Shown piece by piece: positions 1 to 5,264 of a stretch of DNA of 6,129 nt (position 1 is its first letter; each line of letters starts with the position of its first letter). The notes beneath the pieces were generated by a model. It did not search any database and was not told the origin of the DNA. It saw nothing but the letters and a program-made list of their open reading frames with translations. Position numbers and translations under genes: made by a program. Origin of the DNA: an uncultured Bacilli bacterium (GTDB lineage: Bacteria > Bacillota_I > Bacilli_A > RF39 > UBA660); the NCBI GenBank assembly GCA_934149325.1, contig CAKPEJ010000034.1:1-6129 (forward strand), in the 5' to 3' direction.

Positions 1-20
1 GCCAACGCTTTCGCGTTAGC
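1..20 (-). terminator. GC-rich GNRA-capped hairpin, possible terminator cut by window edge
   Basis: Read on the minus strand this forms an 8-bp stem (GCTAACGC with GCGTTGGC, one U-G wobble) closed by a GAAA tetraloop. On the plus strand the same stem has a C-A mismatch, so the minus-strand RNA is the better folder. It is 60% GC in otherwise strongly AT-rich DNA and lies about 65 nt after the stop codon of the large membrane protein gene. That position fits an intrinsic terminator for the leftward transcript, but any U-tract would be outside the window. It could instead belong to a structured RNA that continues off the edge. Confidence 0.4.
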
Positions 21-84
21 TTCATAAGATTAATTATCACTTACTTGTGTCTACACACACTATTTGACAATCAACCTAAATATT
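21..84. other. Intergenic stretch with small inverted repeats
   Basis: No coding region is seen between the end of the large membrane protein gene and the hairpin at the left edge. The stretch holds a 5-bp inverted repeat (TGTGT at 46-50 and ACACA at 55-59, four-base loop) and two weaker ones (TTGA/TCAA near 65-75 and TAAG/CTTA near 26-45). Together with the 1-20 hairpin they could be a structured 3' UTR or part of a non-coding RNA. I recognise no RNA family. Confidence 0.35.
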
Positions 85-2025
85 TTATTTTTTATTATTA
101 TTTTCATTTGCTTTTTTTGCTTCTAAAATACTATTATATTCTAAATTTAATTCATCTATTATATTAGTTTTACCTTCAACATAAAAACTAAAATCACCAT
201 CTTCTACTTTCAAATATCTATCACCCGTCAAAGTAAATCCTAAATCATTCGCATCATATAAAAAATTATTTTTTTCATCTAATAAATTTACATAATATAT
301 TATATAACCATTTTTTATAAGCTCATTTATATAAGTATAATAACTATTTTTGTTTCCTTTTTTCTTATATAGTAAAACATAATAACTTTGTTCAGGTTGT
401 TTATATATATCAATTCCATTAATTTCTTTAAATTTTTCTGGTTCTTTAAGCTTTGATAATTTTATTGTTCTATGTTTTAAACTTTCAATAGTTGTTTCAC
501 CACTAATACTTTCTGGTTTTTTTAAACATTCTATAAATACAATCAAAGTACCTATTAACACAATAAGTAAAAATGTTAAAATATATCTAAATTTAAAATT
601 AATTTTCTTTTCTTTAGATTTATTTATTTTTTCCTCTGTTATTTTTTGTTCTTTTTCAATTGCTTTTTCTAATTTTTTAAATTCTTTATTATTCTTTTTT
701 TCTTCCTTACTTTTTTTAGTTTTCTTAATTTCTATTTTAACTTCAGGGATAATACGATCAACAGTTTCATCTATAGTCTCATTATTTTCTAATTTTGACC
801 ATAATGTTTTATTATTGGTTGTTTCTATTAAAGATACTTCCTTAGTTGGATTAAATCCTCCACTAATACCAACAAAAGTAGATGTAATTTTTTTATCTTT
901 ATATTTATCTATACCTGCTGTTTCTATCAAATAATTTGTTGTAGTATCATAATTTATATTATTTTTATAAGTATATTTAAAAGTAAAAATATAATATAAA
1001 TAATTATTTATTACTTTTTTCTTTACAAATTTAATATTTTTAGGTAACTCTTTATAAGTATTTATAAGTACAAAATTAATAAAGAAATCAGAAAGTGCAA
1101 TTTTTTCACCAGTCATATATTTTTTAGGCATTAAATTTGTTTTTTCATATGTAGTTAATAAATCATATAACGGATATCTACTAGCATTATCTTTAGCAAT
1201 ACTTTCTAAATTTATTTTACTAATATCTTTTCCTTTTCTTATATAATTTTCTAAAATAAATAATTTTAATTGATTATCATTTCTTTTAAATAATTCATTA
1301 ATTAAATCATTAGTTTTTTTATTACTTACATAATATTCTATATTAATTGCTATTTCTAAGAAAAATCTCAAATCTAAATATTTTTCATTCTGAAGAGCTT
1401 TTGAAGTGTTTGAAAATTTTATTTTCAAAGCTTCATTAAATATTTTTGATATATTATCTTGAATTAACTTTTTATTCTTTTTTAAATCTACATCTGGAAT
1501 AACACCTGCATTTAAATAATCATTTATAAGAATTAAAATATTATTTTTAAGTGCTTTAAATTTTAAAGCTTTAAATAATTTTGGAAATAACAATTTATAA
1601 CTATTTACTCTTTCATATAAATTACTAATTGGAATAAAATTACTATCCTTATAATATTTTAAAATTAAATCAACATATAAATCAAGTGCATATTCATTAT
1701 CTATACTAGATAATAAGAAAACTACTTTATTTTGACAATCTTCATTTAATAATTTAAATATTTTTTTAATCTTATCACTATATTCTTTATAGTAATCTTT
1801 CATACATAATGATATTAAAGAAGAATTAATTCCACCATTACCATCATCAACACCATAATCATAAGTAGCACACTCAAGTATTTCAAGACCCATTTCTTTT
1901 GAAATTTTCATCTTATCAAGTTTTTTAAATGCCTTTATTTTATCATTTAAATCTTTTGTTTTTATAATTTCAAGTAAATATAACATTTTTGACATTTTAA
2001 TATCTTCAATAATATTTTTAAACAT
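85..2025 (-). CDS. Single-pass membrane protein with helical cytoplasmic region and cysteine-free thioredoxin-like external domain
   Basis: Encodes 646 residues of unknown function; I recognise no named family over the whole length. The start is the ATG at 2025, preceded by AAAGGTGA at 2038-2031; a GTG three codons upstream is possible but lies inside that ribosome binding site. Residues 1 to about 305 are rich in short amphipathic helices, suggesting a HEAT-like alpha-solenoid (inference). Residues ~310-425 look mixed alpha/beta. Residues ~428-475 are a Lys/Glu-rich linker, probably coiled coil. A hydrophobic segment at ~480-500 is flanked by Lys/Arg on its N-terminal side (KKINFKFR), predicting the first 480 residues inside and the last ~145 outside the cell. 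The external part has thioredoxin-like order: a strand at YYVLLY (~548-553), a strand and acidic turn at YYVNLLDEK (~577-585), then LKVEDGDFSFYVEG (~605-618) and a terminal helix. It has no cysteine and no recognisable cis-proline. It has its own likely promoter. Confidence 0.85.
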   Translation of the reverse strand: MFKNIIEDIKMSKMLYLLEIIKTKDLNDKIKAFKKLDKMKISKEMGLEILECATYDYGVDDGNGGINSSLISLCMKDYYKEYSDKIKKIFKLLNEDCQNKVVFLLSSIDNEYALDLYVDLILKYYKDSNFIPISNLYERVNSYKLLFPKLFKALKFKALKNNILILINDYLNAGVIPDVDLKKNKKLIQDNISKIFNEALKIKFSNTSKALQNEKYLDLRFFLEIAINIEYYVSNKKTNDLINELFKRNDNQLKLFILENYIRKGKDISKINLESIAKDNASRYPLYDLLTTYEKTNLMPKKYMTGEKIALSDFFINFVLINTYKELPKNIKFVKKKVINNYLYYIFTFKYTYKNNINYDTTTNYLIETAGIDKYKDKKITSTFVGISGGFNPTKEVSLIETTNNKTLWSKLENNETIDETVDRIIPEVKIEIKKTKKSKEEKKNNKEFKKLEKAIEKEQKITEEKINKSKEKKINFKFRYILTFLLIVLIGTLIVFIECLKKPESISGETTIESLKHRTIKLSKLKEPEKFKEINGIDIYKQPEQSYYVLLYKKKGNKNSYYTYINELIKNGYIIYYVNLLDEKNNFLYDANDLGFTLTGDRYLKVEDGDFSFYVEGKTNIIDELNLEYNSILEAKKANENNNKK

Positions 2026-2041
2026 AGTAATCACCTTTTTT

Positions 2042-2050
2042 AATTATATC
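2042..2050 (-). promoter_or_regulatory. Extended -10 promoter of the large membrane protein gene
   Basis: The minus strand reads TGA-TATAAT (TG at 2050-2049, TATAAT at 2047-2042), a perfect extended -10 element. No good -35 box lies 16-18 nt upstream; TTCTTT at 17 nt matches only 2 of 6. Extended -10 promoters often do without one. Transcription would begin near 2036-2035, giving a leader of only about 10 nt in which the ribosome binding site is almost at the 5' end. Confidence 0.55.
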
Positions 2051-2060
2051 AAAATAAAGT

Positions 2061-2089
2061 TAAAAAAAGAAGAAATTAATTAAAAATTT
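2061..2089 (-). terminator. AT-rich intrinsic terminator after the nuclease gene
   Basis: The minus strand has a perfect 6-bp inverted repeat, GAAATT (2089-2084) and AATTTC (2076-2071), with a 7-nt loop. It is followed by TTCTTTTTTT at 2070-2061. The hairpin begins inside the last codons of the nuclease gene and includes its TAA. Only one G-C pair supports the stem, so termination may be partial. It sits directly before the next promoter, which supports a transcription unit boundary here. Confidence 0.5.
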
Positions 2090-2687
2090 CATCTAAAATT
2101 TTATCAACTATTTTATTAAAATAATTTTTCATTTTCTTTTTTACTTTTTTCTTTGCTTTTTCATTAACTTTATCTTCTATTTCTTTTGTTTTGTGTTTAG
2201 TATAATAAGAATTATCAGTATCAGAATACATTCCAAGTTTATTTGCTTTAGCATACTCTTCATTATCATTAAGAAGAGATGTATATTTATAATCACCATA
2301 TAAATACGCAACTTCTGCAAGTCCATTTTTTACAAGTTCACTTTGAAGTAGAGAATCATCTACAAATACCCATGCAAGTACTCTGTCATATCTATCTTTC
2401 TTATCACTATTTTCATCATATTCAAGTTCTATTTTTTTAGCATTTTTTATCTTATCACATGTAAAATCAGATGCTTCCTTACCATAAGGCTCTTCTCCTT
2501 TTGTAGGATGTTTTGTTTCTGGCGTATCAATTGCTAAAAATCTAACCTTAATTGTTTCATTATTTAATTTGAATTTTGCTGTATCTCCATCAACGCAAGA
2601 AGAAAATTCAACTGTTTCTTTTTCTAAGGCAAAAATCGAAAAAGGAAACAATAATAATATAAGTGTAAATACAAAATATTTTTTCAT
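2076..2687 (-). CDS. Secreted thermonuclease (staphylococcal nuclease family)
   Basis: Calcium-dependent phosphodiesterase of the SNase fold (OB fold) that cleaves DNA and RNA, here expected outside the cell. The product has 203 residues. Residues 1-20 are a signal peptide (MKKYF, hydrophobic run, cleavage likely after SIFA). Residues ~22-158 align by eye with Staphylococcus aureus Nuc. The calcium ligands correspond to D35 (in VDGDT), D54 and T55. The catalytic residues correspond to R49 (in KVRFL), E57 (in DTPE) and R102 (in YDRVLAW). The substrate-contacting tyrosines of the AYVY motif are kept as AYLY (~127-130). All key residues are present, so the enzyme is probably active. A Lys-rich tail (~165-203), not part of the core fold, follows. 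The ATG overlaps the upstream stop codon (TGATG), implying translational coupling; a GTG one codon earlier is a less likely start. Likely roles, all inferred, are nutrient scavenging, degradation of extracellular DNA, or DNA processing at the surface. Confidence 0.92.
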   Translation of the reverse strand: MKKYFVFTLILLLFPFSIFALEKETVEFSSCVDGDTAKFKLNNETIKVRFLAIDTPETKHPTKGEEPYGKEASDFTCDKIKNAKKIELEYDENSDKKDRYDRVLAWVFVDDSLLQSELVKNGLAEVAYLYGDYKYTSLLNDNEEYAKANKLGMYSDTDNSYYTKHKTKEIEDKVNEKAKKKVKKKMKNYFNKIVDKILDEIFN

Positions 2688-3127
2688 CACATTCCACTCT
2701 CCTTATATTCTACACTATAAGCTTTTGTCAAATCATCTTTAGTAGTTGTTTTTATTAAATTTTCTTGCATAGGTTCAATACTGCCACCTAAAAATGTATT
2801 TAGTGTAGTAATCACATTACCATCTTTATCTTTTAGTATTATATCAATTGAATCAATATTAATTGTATTATCAGTATTATTTGTAACTTTCACTTTAAAT
2901 GTTGATCCAGTTCCTTTTACATATGATATAGATGTAGATGTAAAATCTAAATCTTTAAATTTTTGATTTTTTACTATACCTTCATTTGTATTTTTTACTA
3001 TACTACTATCACCATTTCTTTTAACAGTTTTATTATCATCTTTACTATTAGAACTTATAAATATTATTCCAATTAAACAAAGTATAAGTGCCGCTATTAT
3101 AATTATTATACTTGCCATTTTTTTCAT
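2687..3127 (-). CDS. Membrane-anchored protein with FxLYD-like external domain
   Basis: Encodes 146 residues. I chose the ATG at 3127, which has GAGGGTG a little upstream and a promoter just before that; a longer open frame up to 3241 would run through the promoter and into the end of glyQS. Residues ~5-24 are an uninterrupted hydrophobic segment (Ile/Leu/Ala-rich), an uncleaved anchor or signal peptide. Cys17 is preceded by LIL, which does not fit a lipobox, so a lipoprotein is unlikely. A polar Ser/Asn/Lys linker (~25-55) leads to a beta-rich domain (~55-143) with the pattern of FxLYD or related Ig-like domains: FKVKVTNNTDNTI, then DIILKDKDGNVI, then a late strand SVEYKE. Such domains are common on Gram-positive surfaces and their ligands are mostly unknown. 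The TGA stop overlaps the nuclease ATG, so the two are probably made together. The family assignment is tentative. Confidence 0.8.
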   Translation of the reverse strand: MKKMASIIIIIAALILCLIGIIFISSNSKDDNKTVKRNGDSSIVKNTNEGIVKNQKFKDLDFTSTSISYVKGTGSTFKVKVTNNTDNTINIDSIDIILKDKDGNVITTLNTFLGGSIEPMQENLIKTTTKDDLTKAYSVEYKESGM

Positions 3128-3149
3128 ATTCACACACCCTCTTATAGTA

Positions 3150-3177
3150 ATTATACCATTTAAATTTAATTTATAAA
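3150..3177 (-). promoter_or_regulatory. Extended -10 promoter of the surface protein and nuclease pair
   Basis: The minus strand reads TGG-TATAAT (TG at 3158-3157, TATAAT at 3155-3150). TTTATA at 3177-3172 lies 16 nt upstream and matches 4 of 6 bases of TTGACA. Transcription would start near 3143, leaving a leader of about 15 nt that contains the GAGGGTG ribosome binding site of the first gene. The element follows the probable glyQS terminator, so the two-gene unit need not depend on glyQS transcription. Confidence 0.65.
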
Positions 3178-3208
3178 ATATTGTTAATAAATAGATGTAA
3201 AATTGTGT

Positions 3209-3231
3209 AAAAAAAATGAAATTAAAATTCC
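3209..3231 (-). terminator. Weak intrinsic terminator overlapping the glyQS stop
   Basis: The minus strand can form a 5-bp stem (GGAAT with ATTTC, one G-U pair) around a UUUA loop at 3231-3218, followed after one base by eight T at 3216-3209. The TAA of glyQS lies inside the hairpin. The stem is short and AT-rich; the uninterrupted U-tract is the stronger part of the evidence. It may be leaky. Confidence 0.35.
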
Positions 3232-4595
3232 ATCTTCTCATTTATATAATTTACAATATCATCTACTTTTATAGTAATTTGCTTCATTGTATCTCTATCT
3301 CTTACTGTAACTGTATTATTATTAATTGTTTCATCATCAATTGTTATTGAGTAAGGTGTTCCAATAACATCCTCTCTTCTATATCTTTTACCTATATTAC
3401 CAGTTTCATCATATGAACACATAAAATGTTTACTAAGCATTTTATAAATTTCTTCTGCTTTCTCTTTATGAAATTTTTTAACTAATGGTAATACTGCTAC
3501 TTTATATGGAGCAAGAATTTTAGAAAACTTCATAACTTCTCTTACACTTCCATCTTCTAATGTTTCTTCATGATATGCATCACATAAAACTGCAAGTGTT
3601 AATCTATCACATCCAACTGATGACTCAATTACATAAGGAATATATTTTTCGTTTGTTTCTGGATCTAAATATTCCATTGATTTTGAACTAAATTCTTGAT
3701 GACGTGATAAATCATAATTAGTTCTATTATGAGTACCCCATAATTCACCAAATCCAAATGGAAATTTATACTCTATATCACAAGCTTCTTTTGCATAATG
3801 AGCAAGTTTTTCATGATCTTTAAACCTAATATTTTCTATATTAATTCCAATATCATTTAAGAAGTTTTTAGCATATTCCTTATAAAATTTATAAAAATCA
3901 CTATCAGTTCCTTCTTTACAAAACCATTGATGTTCCATTTGTTCAAATTCAATTGTTCTAAAAGTAAAGTTACCAGGTGTAATTTCATTTCTAAATGCTT
4001 TACCTATTTGACCAATACCAAATGGTATCTTAGCTCTAGTAGTTCTTTGAACATTTAAGAAATTTACAAATTCACCTTGTGCTGTTTCTGGTCTTAAATA
4101 TACTTTACTTCCTTGATCTTTTAAAACACCTCTATTTGTTTCAAACATTAAATTAAATTCTCTTATTTCTGTATAATTTACTTTACCACATTTTGGACAA
4201 GGTATTTTATTAACATTAATGTAATTAAGCATTTCTGCATCTGTTAATGTGTCAGGATTTATTTCATCAGTATAACTTTCTATCAATTTATCTGCACGTA
4301 CTCTTGCTTTACATTCCTTACAATCAAGAAGTGGATCAGTAAAACTACTTACATGTCCAGATGCTTCCCATACTCTTGGATTCATAAGTATTGCAGCATC
4401 TATCCCATAAGAATTAGCACTTTCCTGAACAAATCTTTTCCACCAAGCTTTTTTTACATTATTTTTAAGTTCAACTCCAACAGGACCATAATCCCATGTA
4501 TTTGCAAGTCCATCATATATTTCACTTCCTTGAAATATAAATCCATATTGTTTACATACATTTACTATTTTTTCCATTGTTAATTCTTTTTCCAT
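3222..4595 (-). CDS. glyQS: Glycine--tRNA ligase, single-chain dimeric (class II) type
   Basis: Charges tRNA-Gly with glycine using ATP in the cytoplasm. At 457 residues it matches the homodimeric alpha-2 enzyme (COG0423/TIGR00389 type), not the GlyQ plus GlyS heterotetramer. Visible landmarks: the N-terminal GFIFQGSEIYDGLANTWDYGP signature (~18-38, in two parts); zinc-binding Cys pairs CKEC (C92, C95) and CPKC (C133, C136); RPETAQGEF (~168-176); class II motif 2 beginning FRNE (~201-204) and continuing through FRTIEFEQMEHQWF; motif 3 with GCDRL (~328-332); and the C-terminal anticodon-binding domain from about LAPYKVAVLPL (~361) to the end. The start is the ATG at 4595 with AGAAGGA 6-7 nt upstream. 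An in-frame TTG at 4631 would begin inside the leader terminator and is rejected. Expression is predicted to respond to uncharged tRNA-Gly through the T-box just upstream. The protein looks complete and functional. Confidence 0.97.
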   Translation of the reverse strand: MEKELTMEKIVNVCKQYGFIFQGSEIYDGLANTWDYGPVGVELKNNVKKAWWKRFVQESANSYGIDAAILMNPRVWEASGHVSSFTDPLLDCKECKARVRADKLIESYTDEINPDTLTDAEMLNYINVNKIPCPKCGKVNYTEIREFNLMFETNRGVLKDQGSKVYLRPETAQGEFVNFLNVQRTTRAKIPFGIGQIGKAFRNEITPGNFTFRTIEFEQMEHQWFCKEGTDSDFYKFYKEYAKNFLNDIGINIENIRFKDHEKLAHYAKEACDIEYKFPFGFGELWGTHNRTNYDLSRHQEFSSKSMEYLDPETNEKYIPYVIESSVGCDRLTLAVLCDAYHEETLEDGSVREVMKFSKILAPYKVAVLPLVKKFHKEKAEEIYKMLSKHFMCSYDETGNIGKRYRREDVIGTPYSITIDDETINNNTVTVRDRDTMKQITIKVDDIVNYINEKMEF

Positions 4596-4620
4596 ATTAA
4601 TTCCTTCTTTCCATTTATTA

Positions 4621-4647
4621 AAAAAAGACAATTCTAATAATAATTGT
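4621..4647 (-). terminator. T-box-regulated terminator before glyQS
   Basis: On the minus strand ACAATT (4647-4642) pairs with AATTGT (4633-4628) around an 8-nt loop. C and a run of seven T (4626-4620) follow. This is the alternative to the antiterminator, whose 3' arm it overlaps by only two bases (4647-4646), less than in typical T-boxes. The stem has a single G-C pair, so attenuation by termination may be modest or be helped by occlusion of the ribosome binding site. Confidence 0.65.
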
Positions 4648-4755
4648 AAGGACTCATTTAATTTATTAATTAATCAATAGAGCGGTTCCACCTTACTTAT
4701 TCTTATAAAAAGAATCATCTTTATTTTATATAGCTGTTTAGGTTTCCACACCTAG
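4621..4755 (-). promoter_or_regulatory. Compact T-box leader controlling glyQS
   Basis: The minus strand carries the T-box signature AAGGTGGAACCGCT at 4694-4681. The UGGAACC bulge (4690-4684) is the part that contacts the tRNA acceptor end in this family. The antiterminator is well supported: GTAAGG (4696-4691) pairs perfectly with CCTTAC (4651-4646), and GCTC (4683-4680) pairs with GAGT (4655-4652, one G-U). A 6-bp stem III-like hairpin, ATTCTT/AAGAAT, lies at 4715-4699. Upstream is a 5-bp hairpin, TAGGT/ACCTA (4754-4739), whose loop GTGGAA resembles the conserved distal loop of stem I and also contains GGA, a glycine codon. No GGN codon occurs between this hairpin and the T-box sequence, so a normal specifier loop for glycine is not evident. 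The identity as a T-box is firm; the specifier mechanism is uncertain. Confidence 0.9.
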
Positions 4756-5207
4756 TCATCACTTTTCACTAATTTTTTTGTTACACAATAATTTTCATTA
4801 TTTTTTAAACATTCTATTTGACTTACTATATTTTTAACCATATTTTTACTTTCATCATCAAATGTTTTATAAACTTCTGTTGCATTTTTTAAACTTCCGT
4901 CAATTACTATACAATCTTTATCAAAATCATACATAAATTCATTTCTCCAATATTTTTTTACAGTTGATAACTTAAATTTTGATAAAAATTCATTCATATC
5001 AAATTTTTCTTTATTATTTAAAACATTAAATTTCTTTAATAATTCTAAATTTTCATCAATTATAAATACAAATTTTAAAAGTTCTTTAAAATTATTTGGA
5101 AAATATAATTTACCTTCTTCATCAATATTTTTAATTGTATATATTGAAAAAAACAAATTAGAGAAATCCAACATACATTTGACTTTTTTTACTACTTCTT
5201 CTTCCAC
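4752..5207 (-). CDS. Hypothetical 151-residue helical protein between recO and glyQS
   Basis: I do not recognise a family. The product is acidic/basic mixed and Asn/Lys-rich. It has no signal peptide, no membrane segment and no repeats, and reads as mostly alpha-helical (for example FKELLKFVFIIDENLELLKKF at ~39-59, in two helices), with one short hydrophobic strand around DCIVIDG (~98-104). It has four cysteines without a metal-binding spacing and only two glycines, so it is not a glycine-rich leader peptide for the T-box. The chosen start is GTG at 5207, with AGGGAG 10 nt upstream and a promoter immediately before; an ATG at 5174 (codon 12) is an alternative. The gene shares the transcript of the T-box and glyQS. 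Its UAG stop (4754-4752) is inside the first hairpin of the leader, so its translation could influence leader folding. Reading-frame length and a plausible start support it as real. Confidence 0.75.
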   Translation of the reverse strand: MEEEVVKKVKCMLDFSNLFFSIYTIKNIDEEGKLYFPNNFKELLKFVFIIDENLELLKKFNVLNNKEKFDMNEFLSKFKLSTVKKYWRNEFMYDFDKDCIVIDGSLKNATEVYKTFDDESKNMVKNIVSQIECLKNNENYCVTKKLVKSDD

Positions 5208-5229
5208 CTTTAAAACACTCCCTGAATTG

Positions 5230-5258
5230 ATTATAACATAATTAAATCTATTTTAAAA
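5230..5258 (-). promoter_or_regulatory. Extended -10 promoter for the 151-codon gene and glyQS
   Basis: The minus strand reads TGT-TATAAT (TG at 5238-5237, TATAAT at 5235-5230). TTTTAA at 5258-5253, 17 nt upstream, is a poor -35 match (3 of 6). The start point would be near 5223, about 15 nt before the GTG start codon. It lies in the 57-nt gap after recO. I see no terminator after recO, so read-through from the recO operon may add to this promoter. Confidence 0.6.
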
Positions 5259-5264
5259 CTTTTT

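Noticed and set aside
14..20. Integron attC-like core (GTTAGCT) at the edge hairpin
   Set aside because: It does not fit GTTRRRY at the sixth base, the partner core is absent, and no integrase or cassette structure is present.
64..69. Plus-strand TTGACA as a promoter -35 box
   Set aside because: No -10 element stands at 16-18 nt, and transcription would run antisense into the large membrane protein gene.
2687..2689. TGA as a tryptophan codon (Mycoplasma code)
   Set aside because: TGA here ends one gene and overlaps the next start as TGATG, and the Trp codons I checked in glyQS and the large membrane protein gene are TGG, so the standard code applies.
3077..3079. Lipobox cysteine in the FxLYD-like protein
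   Set aside because: Cys17 is preceded by Leu-Ile-Leu; the residue before the cysteine should be Gly, Ala or Ser, so lipid modification is not supported.
3128..3241. N-terminal extension of the FxLYD-like protein up to 3241
   Set aside because: The added 38 codons cover the glyQS stop, a U-tract and a good promoter; ATG 3127 is followed at once by a normal membrane anchor.
4353..4583. Plus-strand open frame of 76 codons
   Set aside because: It lies wholly antisense to the glyQS coding region, has no ribosome binding site that I can see, and its product is a low-complexity shadow of the AT-rich opposite strand.
4596..4631. Longer glyQS starting at TTG 4631
   Set aside because: The extra 12 codons would run through the T-box terminator U-tract, while ATG 4595 has a well-spaced AGAAGGA and gives the family-typical N-terminus.
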